Positions 30,328 through 38,356 are shown, counted from the stretch's first letter. The stretch is DNA of 41,617 bases from an uncultured Actinomycetes bacterium (GCA_937863385.1 CALMBW010000016.1:1-41617), one strand, 5' to 3'. A program made the numbers and translations. Notes: a model not told the origin generated them from the sequence alone.

Positions 30328-32070
30328 ATGTTCTCCAAACTGCTAGTTGCGAACCGGGGCGAGATCGCCATCAGGGTGATCAGGGCCTGCCGTGATCTTG
30401 GGATAGCCAGCGTGGCCGTCTACTCCGACGCGGACGCCGATGCCATCCACACGCGTCTCGCCGACGAAGCGTTCAACGTCGGTCCTGCACCGGCGGCAGA
30501 GTCCTATCTCAACATCCCAAACATCATCGAAGCAGCGAAGCGGTCGGGGGCCGAGGCCGTGCACCCCGGGTACGGATTCCTCGCCGAGAACGCAACCTTC
30601 GCTCGCGCCGTCATGGATGCCGGGCTGTCGTGGGTCGGCCCCCAACCCGACGTGATCGAAGCCATGGGTGAGAAGACTGCCGCTCGGAGAGCCGCGATGG
30701 CCGCGGGGGTACCGGTAGTGCCCGGAACCAAGGATCCGGTAACCGATGCGGAGCAGGTGCGGGCGTTCGCGCGCGAGCACGGTCTGCCACTTGCGATCAA
30801 GGCTTCTGCCGGAGGCGGTGGGAAAGGGTTCCGGGTCGTCGAGACCGAAGACGAGATCGAGGACGCACTGGCAGGGGCCGCCCGAGAAGCGCAGGCCTAC
30901 TTCAGCAACGACGAGGTCTTCCTCGAGCGCTACCTGCAGCGCCCACGGCACATCGAGATCCAGGTGCTCGGTGACGGCAAGGGCAACGTCATCAGCTTCC
31001 CGGAACGTGACTGCTCGCTGCAGAGACGTCATCAGAAGCTCGTGGAGGAATCGCCCTCCCCCGCTCTCACACCTGAGGTTCGAGAAGCGATCATGAAGGC
31101 CGCCGCTCAACTCGCTTCGCACGAGAACTACCTCAATGCCGGGACATGCGAATTCCTGCTCGATGCCAACGGCAAGGACTTCTATTTCCTCGAGATGAAT
31201 ACCCGCCTTCAGGTTGAGCACCCCGTTACCGAATTGGTCACCGGCGTTGACCTGGTCAAGGCACAGCTCTACATCGCGGCAGGTGAGCCTTTGTGGTTCA
31301 CCCAGGACGACATCGAGTTGCGGGGTGCTGCTATCGAAGTCCGCGTCAATGCCGAGAACCCGGCCAAGAACTTCATGCCGTCACCGGGCCGGATCGGCGG
31401 CTACCGCGAGCCTTCGGGTCCGGGCGTGCGCGTCGACTCGGGGGCCGAGGCCGACTACCTGATCCCCCAGACATACGATCCGATGATCGCCAAGCTCATC
31501 ACCTATGGAGCCGACCGCGAAGAGGCACGGACACGGATGCTTCGTGCGCTAGACGAGTACGAGATCGAAGGCATCAAGACAACTCTTACCTTCCATCGAT
31601 TCATGCTTGCGGACGAGCGCTTCGTTTCCGGTGACTACAACACCGGAACGGTCGAGAAGGAGATGGATCTATCTCCTCTGAAAGACGATGTTGTTACCAA
31701 GCCGAAGGCCGGGGAAGCCGAGATCGCTCATCGCAACTTCGAGGTCGAGGTCAACGGCAAGCGTCTCGAGGTGAAGATCCGCGAGCACCTCGAAACCAGC
31801 ACGCGACCCCGCAAGCCCAAGCCCCCCAAGTCGGCAGGTCGCATCGCCGGTGGAGCCAGCGAGGCGCTGTCGGCACCCATGCAGGGCACCATCGTTAAGG
31901 TGCTCGTAAAGGTTGGGGACAAGGTCACGGCCGGTGATCAGGTCTGCGTGCTGGAAGCCATGAAGATGGAGAACTCGATCCTTGCCCACACCTCGGGAAC
32001 CATCGAAGAGCTGAAGGTCGAACCGGGCAAGGCCGTACAGACCGGGGAGACCCTGGCGATCATCCGATAA
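30328..32070 (+). CDS. Acyl-CoA carboxylase alpha subunit (biotin carboxylase + BCCP), second copy
   Basis: A 580-residue protein starting at ATG 30328; the frame is open from 30238, but that part overlaps birA. Residues 1-448 are biotin carboxylase (KLLVANRGEIAIRV, HPGYGFLAEN, ASAGGGGKGFR, DCSLQRRHQKLVEE, FLEMNTRLQVEHPV). A linker of ~65 residues contains a Lys/Pro-rich stretch (RPRKPKPPKS). The biotinyl domain is the last ~63 residues, with the target lysine in EAMKM (about residue 546). The layout resembles actinobacterial AccA3/PccA alpha subunits that serve several carboxyltransferases. Propionyl- or acetyl-CoA carboxylation is likely. Its beta partner is either the gene at 27950-29488 or outside the window. 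Confidence 0.88.
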   Translation: MFSKLLVANRGEIAIRVIRACRDLGIASVAVYSDADADAIHTRLADEAFNVGPAPAAESYLNIPNIIEAAKRSGAEAVHPGYGFLAENATFARAVMDAGLSWVGPQPDVIEAMGEKTAARRAAMAAGVPVVPGTKDPVTDAEQVRAFAREHGLPLAIKASAGGGGKGFRVVETEDEIEDALAGAAREAQAYFSNDEVFLERYLQRPRHIEIQVLGDGKGNVISFPERDCSLQRRHQKLVEESPSPALTPEVREAIMKAAAQLASHENYLNAGTCEFLLDANGKDFYFLEMNTRLQVEHPVTELVTGVDLVKAQLYIAAGEPLWFTQDDIELRGAAIEVRVNAENPAKNFMPSPGRIGGYREPSGPGVRVDSGAEADYLIPQTYDPMIAKLITYGADREEARTRMLRALDEYEIEGIKTTLTFHRFMLADERFVSGDYNTGTVEKEMDLSPLKDDVVTKPKAGEAEIAHRNFEVEVNGKRLEVKIREHLETSTRPRKPKPPKSAGRIAGGASEALSAPMQGTIVKVLVKVGDKVTAGDQVCVLEAMKMENSILAHTSGTIEELKVEPGKAVQTGETLAIIR

Positions 32071-32086
32071 AGGTTCTCGAACTGGG

Positions 32087-32092
32087 TAACGT
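32087..32092 (+). promoter_or_regulatory. -10 box TAACGT, leaderless transglycosylase promoter
   Basis: TAACGT ends 6 nt before ATG 32099, in the 28-bp gap after the carboxylase gene. Confidence 0.45.
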
Positions 32093-32098
32093 CATCTC

Positions 32099-33019
32099 AT
32101 GCGGTGGATGACGATGGCCCTGATGCTCTTCCTCCTTCCTGCCTGCGCAGGAGGCGCGGAGTTGTCATCGGGTGGAGCGACACCAAGCCCCTCTCCCGCA
32201 GCCTCGATATCTCCGTCTGAGGGGCCTTCGGCGGCACCGTCGCCGTCGCCCACGCAGCCCACGTCGAGAGCCGAGCGACTCGCCGGCCGGCTGACCAACG
32301 TCGATGCCAACCTCAAGACCGGGATCAAAGAGTGGCTAAAGGTCGACGACGGGCGCCCCAGGGGGAAGCGTTTCGATGCGATCGAGATCCTGGGACTGAA
32401 GAAACAGAAGATGATGCGCACGTTGGTGAAGCGAGCATCGCTGTCACACAAGGTGCTGCCGAGGTTGGGATCGACCCTGCGGTTAGAGGCCAAACGCAAC
32501 ATCAAGGCAGCGCGAGGACTCTACAAACTCACCCCCCCGCTCAAGCCGAAGGATGTGAAACTCGAAACCTCCCGTGCCGATCACCCGATGAAGCTGATCC
32601 GCTACTACAAGGCCGCCGAACGAAGGTTCGGCGTTCAGTGGAGCGTGCTGGCGGCGATCAATCTGGTCGAGTCCCGGATGGGTCGCATCAACGGCCCCTC
32701 GTCGGCCGGGGCACTCGGACCGATGCAGTTCATGCCGGCGACATGGGACGCGTACGGCAAGGGCGATCCGTTCAAGCCCTACAACGCGATCATGGCTGCC
32801 GCGAGGTACCTAGCCGCGAACGGGGCACCGGAGCGCCTCAGCAACGCATTGTGGAACTACAACCGTTCCGACTACTACGTGAACGGGGTTATTGCTTACC
32901 ACCGGCACATGGCGGCACACCCGAAGAGCTATTTCAGCTACTACCTCTGGCAGGTGTTTGCCCGCACGACGAAGGGCGACATGCAGCTGACCGGCCCCGG
33001 CAACACCTATCCCTACTGA
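32099..33019 (+). CDS. Lytic transglycosylase (SLT domain) lipoprotein
   Basis: A 306-residue exported protein. The signal peptide MRWMTMALMLFLLPACAGG ends in a lipobox LPAC with C16 as the lipidated cysteine. A low-complexity Pro/Ser/Ala linker (~24-56) and a helical, basic region (~60-155) follow. The goose-type/SLT catalytic domain covers ~165-275. The catalytic glutamate is E191 in AINLVESRMGR, with SSAGALGPMQFMPATW (201-216) and ALWNYNRSDYY (250-260) as hallmarks. It would cleave peptidoglycan glycan strands at the outer face of the membrane. It lies downstream of the carboxylase gene but has its own putative leaderless promoter. Confidence 0.9.
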   Translation: MRWMTMALMLFLLPACAGGAELSSGGATPSPSPAASISPSEGPSAAPSPSPTQPTSRAERLAGRLTNVDANLKTGIKEWLKVDDGRPRGKRFDAIEILGLKKQKMMRTLVKRASLSHKVLPRLGSTLRLEAKRNIKAARGLYKLTPPLKPKDVKLETSRADHPMKLIRYYKAAERRFGVQWSVLAAINLVESRMGRINGPSSAGALGPMQFMPATWDAYGKGDPFKPYNAIMAAARYLAANGAPERLSNALWNYNRSDYYVNGVIAYHRHMAAHPKSYFSYYLWQVFARTTKGDMQLTGPGNTYPY

Positions 33020-33063
33020 TCCCTGCAGAGGGTTAGGTTGGCCACCGGACATGGGAGCAAGCA

Positions 33064-33273
33064 ATGACTCTGAAACGCATCAGCGCGGTTGTGTTCTCGA
33101 TGATCTTCGGCGTTGTCACCCTTGCCGCCGGCACCCTGCTTGTCCTAGGTGGTCAGTGGGCAGGTTTGATACTGCTTCTACCGGGCGCTGCTCTGGTTGC
33201 CGTCGCCATGAAGATCAACGATCGCCCCGAACCGCTGGCCGACATGGACGCTCGCGGTCCTCGAGATCAGTAG
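33064..33273 (+). CDS. Small membrane protein with two helices
   Basis: A 69-residue protein with two adjacent hydrophobic helices (~7-28 and ~32-49) and a short polar C-terminal tail. A Shine-Dalgarno-like GGGAG (33053-33057) precedes the ATG, and a TAGGTT box at 33034-33039 could be the -10 of a short leadered transcript. No family was recognised. The last 7 bp overlap the end of the convergent secreted-protein gene. The start, the ribosome binding site and the clear hydrophobic pattern support a real gene. Confidence 0.6.
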   Translation: MTLKRISAVVFSMIFGVVTLAAGTLLVLGGQWAGLILLLPGAALVAVAMKINDRPEPLADMDARGPRDQ

Positions 33274-33794
33274 GCCTTCAGCGAGCCGCTCTCGGGAATC
33301 CGGTCCTTGCATGCCGTCTCCAGGCAGTCGGTATCGGTCCCGTCCTTCGACTTGACCACGACCCCAAGCTTGTTGCTCTTGAACTCTTCGAGGTCTAACT
33401 GGAAGGACACCTTGCTTACCTTTGGTTTCGGACGCCCCACGCGCAGCCCCTCGTAGTTGTTCCCGGTTTCTTTCCCATGCAGGAACAAGAACAACTTGTT
33501 GTCAACGCATTCGAAGCGACCGACCAGATCTGTATCGCCATCTCTTCCATCGTCGAATAGCAGTTTCAGATACGTCTTCTTGCTCTCGGGTTTGAGGTAA
33601 TCGCAGGCGTACCCATCGTGCGTGGTGATCTTGAAGAAACCCGCTTCACCTTGCTGGGCTTCCACTCTCAACTCCGCAAGGTCGAGGGATCCTTTGACAT
33701 CATCGGGATCGTTAGCTACGACTTCCGCTGCCGTCACGGGGATAGCTGCGAACACCACATTCAGACACGCCAGAACGATGGAATAGCGCTTCAT
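33267..33794 (-). CDS. Secreted protein of unknown function
   Basis: A 175-residue protein starting at ATG 33794 (a TTG at 33803 in frame is less likely). The signal peptide is MKRYSIVLACLNVVFAAIPVTAAE with cleavage expected near TAA/E. The mature part is rich in beta-strand and charged residues. It includes DPDDVKGSLDLAELRVE and four cysteines (DYLKPES follows the first; the others are in RFECVDN, DCLET and CKDR). Two or more disulfides are possible. The DVKGSLDLAELRV start resembles a repeated secreted-protein type in actinobacteria, but I cannot assign a family. It overlaps the convergent small membrane gene by 7 bp. Confidence 0.7.
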   Translation of the reverse strand: MKRYSIVLACLNVVFAAIPVTAAEVVANDPDDVKGSLDLAELRVEAQQGEAGFFKITTHDGYACDYLKPESKKTYLKLLFDDGRDGDTDLVGRFECVDNKLFLFLHGKETGNNYEGLRVGRPKPKVSKVSFQLDLEEFKSNKLGVVVKSKDGTDTDCLETACKDRIPESGSLKAY

Positions 33795-33843
33795 CTTTCC
33801 CAACCCTTCATCTCATCTCTCAGGCCAACCACCGTATATGCGG

Positions 33844-34323
33844 TCATCGTTTCGAGGAATGGCGGACGGCCCCCGAACGATGCAAGACGGGAGCGAGGTA
33901 CCACACCGCTACGAGAGTGACGGCGACCGCTGCAGAGGTCGCGATAGCGAGCGCCGGCTCGAAAAGATAGTCCAGCACCATGTAGATGCCCGAGGTGAGG
34001 GCTATCCCCACGAACAGCGTGCCGATCAGCATGTAGCGGCTGGCCCGTCGCAATAGGGCTTTGGGATCCTCGTGCGGGAAAAGCATGCGGTGATGAACCG
34101 ACGGCGCCATGAGCATGATCGCCGAGACCGCCACCGAAACCAGCGCGATGTAGAACGCGGTTCTTTGGGGATCGGTCGTCTTTGCGAATCCCTGTGCGAA
34201 GACGGCAGCCAGCAGGAAGCCGAACATCACCTGAACGCCGGGCAGCATCACCCTGAGCCCCTGATAGAGCTGATCCAGTTCATCTGCGGTCTTCTGTTTC
34301 TTCTCTTCCTCTTCACTTGGCAT
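33844..34323 (-). CDS. DUF6328-like four-helix membrane protein
   Basis: A 159-residue protein. A charged N-terminus (MPSEEEEKKQKTADEL) is followed by LYQGLRVMLPGVQVMFGFLLAAVF, which matches the DUF6328 signature. Three more hydrophobic segments follow (~57-74, ~95-116, ~122-146). The cytoplasmic loop has HHRMLFPHEDPKALLRRASR, also typical. Function unknown. The start ATG 34323 lies 6 nt after TAGCCT. Confidence 0.75.
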   Translation of the reverse strand: MPSEEEEKKQKTADELDQLYQGLRVMLPGVQVMFGFLLAAVFAQGFAKTTDPQRTAFYIALVSVAVSAIMLMAPSVHHRMLFPHEDPKALLRRASRYMLIGTLFVGIALTSGIYMVLDYLFEPALAIATSAAVAVTLVAVWYLAPVLHRSGAVRHSSKR

Positions 34324-34329
34324 GGCGCC

Positions 34330-34335
34330 AGGCTA
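34330..34335 (-). promoter_or_regulatory. -10 box TAGCCT, leaderless DUF6328 gene promoter
   Basis: TAGCCT ends 6 nt before ATG 34323. Confidence 0.4.
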
Positions 34336-34445
34336 CTTCGCCGGGTTGCTAGGGCGAAAGGCTTAGTCCGTTACGACCAAAGTCCTACTCAGCTAGGCCC
34401 TTCGGACAACCCCCCGATGGGGCCCTGTGCTCGCTCTCAAGGCAC

Positions 34446-34458
34446 TGTCACCGTGACA
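34446..34458. promoter_or_regulatory. Inverted repeat TGTCAC-C-GTGACA, candidate operator
   Basis: A perfect 6-bp inverted repeat with a 1-bp centre lies 28 bp before the start of the secreted DNRLRE-domain gene, in its promoter region. It could be an operator. No regulator is nearby. Confidence 0.4.
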
Positions 34459-34486
34459 CCCTGACTTCTAACTGGGAAGGGAAGCG

Positions 34487-35488
34487 ATGCGGGAAACAAG
34501 GGGTGCTTACCGGGATCTGCGTCCGGCTGGATGGGCTTTCATGGCCGGACTCCTAGCGTTGGCGGTCGCCATCACGTCGCTGGCCCCTCGGGCCTCTGCT
34601 CAGACGACGGTGCCGACGGGCGCCGATCTGTCGGTGACGTTGGTGGAGGCCGCCGACCCCATAGCTCCCGGGGCCACAACCTCCTTGACCGCACGGATCT
34701 CGAATGACGGCCCAGCCCCCTCGGCCGGGGGACATCTGATCGCGCTGATCGACCCCACAGCTACCTTCGTAGGGGCAACGCCTGCGGTCTGTTCGCACGA
34801 TGACGGGTTGGTCTATTGCGCGTTCCCTGCCGTGGCCGTTGGGGCCTCTACTTCGATCGTTCTCTCGGTCACTTCGCCCCAGCAAGGGCCGATGTTGACG
34901 GCAGCGATCCTCGAGCTCAAGGACATCGACCCCGACGCCACCGATGACGTGTGGACCGAGGACACCGAGATCGCAACACAACCTGCACCCGTTCCAGAAC
35001 CGACGGTTATCGCACTGCGCCCGACCGACGATGCCTTCGTGAAGTCCACCCTCCCGAACCGCAACTTCGGGAACTTGGCAACGCTCGAAACAGACGCGGA
35101 CCCTCGCAAGGTGATCCTGATGAAGTTCGACCTCACCGGCATCGGTTCGATCGCAACGGCGAAGCTCCGGCTGGCAGCCACCGATGGGTCACCCGAAGGC
35201 GGAGTGGTCTACGGGTCGGACTCGAGTAGCTGGTCTGAATCAACGGTCACCTACCGCTCACGTCCTCGTTGGGGCACGAGCCCCGGACCCGCATTCGGTG
35301 CGGTCGTCGCCGGTTCGAACTACGAGGTCGACGTCACTCCGCTGGTGGCCCAAGGCGGGCAGGTAACGCTGTTCGTGCTCACATCATCGACCGACCAAGC
35401 AGACTTCTCTTCAGACGAGGGAGCTTTCCCACCGCAACTGATCGTTACGACGGCGGCGCCCACAGCGTCCCCACGGACAGGGCGCTAA
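34487..35488 (+). CDS. Secreted protein with DUF11-like and DNRLRE (CBM96-like) domains
   Basis: A 333-residue protein with an N-terminal signal (hydrophobic ~15-34, cleavage near ASAQ). Residues ~45-160 look like an Ig-like DUF11/CARDB domain (ADLSVTLVEAADPIAPG, ISNDGPAPSAGG). Residues ~172-325 match the DNRLRE type: RPTDDAFVKSTLPNRNFGN, LMKFDLTGI, ATAKLRLAATDG, WSESTVTYRSRP, YEVDVTPLV. DNRLRE domains occur in secreted carbohydrate-binding or adhesive proteins. No enzyme domain is present, so a surface adhesin or matrix protein is likely. AAGGGAAGCG before the ATG is a reasonable Shine-Dalgarno region. The protein lacks a membrane anchor at the C-terminus. Confidence 0.75.
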   Translation: MRETRGAYRDLRPAGWAFMAGLLALAVAITSLAPRASAQTTVPTGADLSVTLVEAADPIAPGATTSLTARISNDGPAPSAGGHLIALIDPTATFVGATPAVCSHDDGLVYCAFPAVAVGASTSIVLSVTSPQQGPMLTAAILELKDIDPDATDDVWTEDTEIATQPAPVPEPTVIALRPTDDAFVKSTLPNRNFGNLATLETDADPRKVILMKFDLTGIGSIATAKLRLAATDGSPEGGVVYGSDSSSWSESTVTYRSRPRWGTSPGPAFGAVVAGSNYEVDVTPLVAQGGQVTLFVLTSSTDQADFSSDEGAFPPQLIVTTAAPTASPRTGR

Positions 35489-35507
35489 CCCGATGAAGGT
35501 GCGGCCT

Positions 35508-35534
35508 GCCCTACGGCCCCATCAGGGGACGGGC
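35508..35534. terminator. Stem-loop between convergent genes
   Basis: GCCC and GGGC form an outer stem around an inner CCCC-ATCA-GGGG stem. It lies between the stops of the secreted DNRLRE gene and npdG. A bidirectional terminator is plausible, although the U-tract is weak (TTACTT on the plus strand). Confidence 0.4.
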
Positions 35535-36200
35535 TTACTTCGCTATCCCCGTGATCTTGAGGCCAGACCGATCGGTCTTGTAGCGATGGTTGATCCCGAT
35601 AAGCAGGGCCGTGATCGGTTCCACGATCCTGGCATTCTCTAGTGGTCCTGCATCCACGAAGCCAAGATCGGGGATCGCTTCCACCAGGTCACGCACTTTG
35701 TCCTTCGCCGCCTTGGGACCGCAGACCAGCACGTCTCCTTCTAGATCACTACTCAGGTCGTTCAACGCAACAGCCGCGAGGCTATGGAAACCGGCACACA
35801 TGATGGTGCCCTTGGGCAGGAACGCCAAGGCTTGTTGCGCTGCAGATCCTTCCCAGACACCGAGGGTGTGCGTGACCTTGGCACCGACGTTCGCCGCCAC
35901 CGGCACGGTGCAGTCCACGACGATCTTGTCCGGGGTGATGGCTTCGGCGATCGACTTGTAGATCATCGCTTGACCGGAGAACGGAACGGTGACCACGACT
36001 ACATCGCACGCTCGAGCGGCCTCAACATTGACGGCTCCCTCGATCTTCGCCTCTTCGATCTTAGAAGCGATCTCGTCGGCGGTCGCTTGCGCCTTTGCTT
36101 CTTCACGCGATCCGATCACAACATCGAATCCTGCCTTGGCCCAACGCACGGCAAGGCCGTGGCCTTCGTCACCGGTACCTCCCACCACCGCGATGCGCAT
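35535..36200 (-). CDS. npdG: NADPH-dependent F420 reductase
   Basis: A 221-residue Rossmann-fold protein. The nucleotide loop is VVGGTGDEGHGLAVRWAKAG (5-24), followed by IGSREEAKA, the usual NADPH 2'-phosphate site. DVVVVTVPFSGQ, DCTVPV and CGPKAAKDKVRDLVEAIPDL are also typical of F420:NADP oxidoreductases. The enzyme exchanges hydride between NADPH and coenzyme F420, supplying F420H2 to reductases. F420 use is characteristic of actinobacteria. The ATG overlaps the stop codon of the mutase gene (TGATG), so the two are cotranscribed. No F420-dependent enzyme was found in the window. Confidence 0.88.
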   Translation of the reverse strand: MRIAVVGGTGDEGHGLAVRWAKAGFDVVIGSREEAKAQATADEIASKIEEAKIEGAVNVEAARACDVVVVTVPFSGQAMIYKSIAEAITPDKIVVDCTVPVAANVGAKVTHTLGVWEGSAAQQALAFLPKGTIMCAGFHSLAAVALNDLSSDLEGDVLVCGPKAAKDKVRDLVEAIPDLGFVDAGPLENARIVEPITALLIGINHRYKTDRSGLKITGIAK

Positions 36201-37786
36201 CAGAAGGTCATCCTCGGTTCGTATTCCCCGAACACCCCACGCAAGACATCCGATACCTCACCGAGCGTTGCATAGGCGGCCAGCGCATCCTTCATCGGAT
36301 AGAGGAGGTTGTCTGACCCTCGGGCAGCGTCGCCCAACGCGGTCAACGCCTTGTCGACGGCTCCTTGGTCACGCTCCGCCCGCACCTTGCCGACCCGTTC
36401 GATCTGGCGGCGTTCCAGCTCGGGATCGATCTCCATCAACTCCACGGGATCTTCTTGGCCGGCAACGAATCGATTGACGCCAACCACCACCCGCTCGCCG
36501 GACTCGATACCTTTGTGGACCCGATAAGCGGATTCTTCGATCTGTTGTTTCACCCACCCTGAGTCAACGGCCTCGACGGCGCCGCCGAGTTCGGCGACCT
36601 GGCGCAACAGGCCTTCGGCCGCTTCCTGAAGTTCGTTCGTCAGAGATTCGACGAAGTACGAGCCCGCGAGGGGGTCCGCCGTGTCGGCCACTCCTGCCTC
36701 GTATCCGATCAACTGCTGAGTCCGCAGCGCGATCGTTGCCGACTTCTCGGTCGGCAGCGCCAGCGCCTCGTCATACGCGTTCGTGTGCAGGCTCTGCGTT
36801 CCCCCAACGACCGCCGCGAGTGCTTCCAGAGCAGTGCGCACGATGTTGATCTCCGGTTGCTGCGCCGTAAGGGTCGCGCCTCCTGTTTGCGTGTGGAATC
36901 GCAACATCATCGACTTCGGATTCTTGGCCTGGAAGCGATCTTTCATCACTTCCGCCCACAAACGACGAGCCGCTCGGAACTTGGCGATCTCTTCGAAGAA
37001 GTTCATGTGACACGCAAAGAAGAACGAGAGCCGCGGAGCGAACTCGTCTACGTCAAGGCCGGCTTCGATGGCAGCTTCTACATAAGCGATCCCATCGGCG
37101 ATCGTGAACGCGATCTCTTGGGCGGCCGTGCATCCCGCCTCGCGCATGTGGTACCCGGAGATCGAGATCGTGTTCCATCGGGGAAGCTCATCGCGGCAAT
37201 AAGCGAAGAGGTCGGTGATGATCCGCATCGACGGCTTCGGTGGATAGATATACGTGCCCCGGGCCGCGTACTCCTTAAGGATGTCGTTCTGCGTCGTTCC
37301 GGTGATGGCTTCCTTGTCGACACCCTGCTTCTCTGCAACCAACTGGTAGAGAAGCAACAACGTCGAAGCTGTGGCGTTGATGGTCATAGAGGTCGAGACC
37401 TCTGCAAGTGGGATCTCCTTCAGGAGGAGTTCCATGTCGGCAAGCGAATCGATGCTGACCCCTACCCGGCCGACCTCTCCGTGAGCTTTGGGGTGATCGG
37501 AGTCGTAGCCCATCTGGGTGGGAAGGTCGAACGCCACCGAGAGCCCCGTCTGTCCGGCGTCGAGTAAGTACCTGAACCGTCGATTCGTCTCCACGGCCGA
37601 ACCGAAGCCGGCGTACTGACGCATGGTCCACAGGCGCTTGCGATACATGCCCGGGTAAACCCCCCGCGTGAACGGATAAGACCCCGGCTCGCCAAGGTCT
37701 CGCTCCGGATCTAGGCGCGGATCCTCGGGCCCATACAGCGGCTTGATCTCGATCCCGGAGTCGGTACGTCGCTCGTCGGTGCTCAC
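36200..37786 (-). CDS. Acyl-CoA mutase large subunit, methylmalonyl-CoA mutase type, without B12 domain
   Basis: A 528-residue TIM-barrel subunit. It carries [62 protein letters not shown] and [19 protein letters not shown]48 and R188 occupy the positions of Propionibacterium MutB Y89 and R207, which recognise the methylmalonyl carboxylate. Isobutyryl-CoA mutases replace both, so methylmalonyl-CoA is favoured. The C-terminal cobalamin-binding domain is missing. A separate ~130-residue B12 subunit must be encoded elsewhere; none is in this window. It converts (R)-methylmalonyl-CoA to succinyl-CoA, downstream of propionyl-CoA carboxylase. Start is GTG 37786, 6 nt after TACCAT. Confidence 0.88.
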   Translation of the reverse strand: MSTDERRTDSGIEIKPLYGPEDPRLDPERDLGEPGSYPFTRGVYPGMYRKRLWTMRQYAGFGSAVETNRRFRYLLDAGQTGLSVAFDLPTQMGYDSDHPKAHGEVGRVGVSIDSLADMELLLKEIPLAEVSTSMTINATASTLLLLYQLVAEKQGVDKEAITGTTQNDILKEYAARGTYIYPPKPSMRIITDLFAYCRDELPRWNTISISGYHMREAGCTAAQEIAFTIADGIAYVEAAIEAGLDVDEFAPRLSFFFACHMNFFEEIAKFRAARRLWAEVMKDRFQAKNPKSMMLRFHTQTGGATLTAQQPEINIVRTALEALAAVVGGTQSLHTNAYDEALALPTEKSATIALRTQQLIGYEAGVADTADPLAGSYFVESLTNELQEAAEGLLRQVAELGGAVEAVDSGWVKQQIEESAYRVHKGIESGERVVVGVNRFVAGQEDPVELMEIDPELERRQIERVGKVRAERDQGAVDKALTALGDAARGSDNLLYPMKDALAAYATLGEVSDVLRGVFGEYEPRMTF

Positions 37787-37792
37787 GGGTCA

Positions 37793-37798
37793 ATGGTA
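37793..37798 (-). promoter_or_regulatory. -10 box TACCAT, leaderless mutase promoter
   Basis: TACCAT ends 6 nt before GTG 37786 in the 141-bp divergent region shared with sdhD. Confidence 0.45.
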
Positions 37799-37835
37799 GT
37801 GCCCCACCCGATGAGCGACTTCTCCGCGCGGTTCA

Positions 37836-37849
37836 GGTCACATGGTCAC
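37836..37849. repeat. Direct repeat GGTCAC-AT-GGTCAC in the mutase/sdhD divergent region
   Basis: Two identical hexamers are separated by 2 bp. They sit about 64 bp upstream of the sdhD -10 box. They could form a regulator binding site for one or both directions. Confidence 0.4.
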
Positions 37850-37912
37850 GAGAACCCATCGCCGGGAGGGAAACTTGGACGTGTACGAACGGCAAGCACC
37901 CGTCGGGACCAG

Positions 37913-37929
37913 TAATATGCGCCGCATAT
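37913..37929 (+). promoter_or_regulatory. sdhD promoter: TAATAT box and inverted repeat ATATGC-GCC-GCATAT
   Basis: TAATAT (37913-37918) ends 9 nt before ATG 37928, consistent with a leaderless sdh mRNA. A perfect inverted repeat with 6-bp arms (37915-37929) overlaps both the -10 and the first bases of the start codon. It is a good candidate for an operator that blocks the sdh operon. Confidence 0.5.
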
Positions 37930-38347
37930 GGCCACCGTTGAAGACATCTACCGCAAGCACAAGCCCAGGGCGTTCAAGGCCGACCGGCGTCCCTCCAGGT
38001 CCGAAGTGTGGTGGTGGTTCTTCATGCGCATCTCGGGGATCATCCTGGTCTTTCTCGTTCTGATCCACCTGTACGTGATGCATCTGGTGGGTGAGGGCGT
38101 CGAGCGCGTGAACTTCGCTTTTGTCGCTGAACGCTGGGACAACGTGGGGTGGAAGACCTTCGACTGGGTCCTGCTCGTCCTAGCTCTATTGCACGGTTCG
38201 AACGGGCTGCGCATCATCATCGACGACTACGTTCGGCGCGACGGCGTTAGGACGGCGATCAAAGGGGCCCTGTACGCAGTCACTACCGTGCTGATGATCA
38301 TGGGCACGGCCGTCATCGCCACCTTCGACCCTTCCCTCGGCAGTTAG
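37928..38347 (+). CDS. sdhD: Succinate dehydrogenase membrane anchor subunit
   Basis: A 139-residue protein with three membrane helices (~32-52, ~77-95, ~112-132). It carries RISGIILVFLVLIHLYVMHL and LLHGSNGLRIIIDDY. The histidines in these helices fit quinone or heme b contact positions of SdhC/SdhD anchors. It anchors the SdhA-SdhB head to the cytoplasmic membrane and passes electrons to quinone. It is the first gene of the plus-strand sdh operon. The usual preceding sdhC is not present: the upstream 141 bp are non-coding up to the divergent mutase gene. It may pair with an SdhC encoded elsewhere. Confidence 0.85.
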   Translation: MATVEDIYRKHKPRAFKADRRPSRSEVWWWFFMRISGIILVFLVLIHLYVMHLVGEGVERVNFAFVAERWDNVGWKTFDWVLLVLALLHGSNGLRIIIDDYVRRDGVRTAIKGALYAVTTVLMIMGTAVIATFDPSLGS

Positions 38348-38356
38348 GCACTCATT

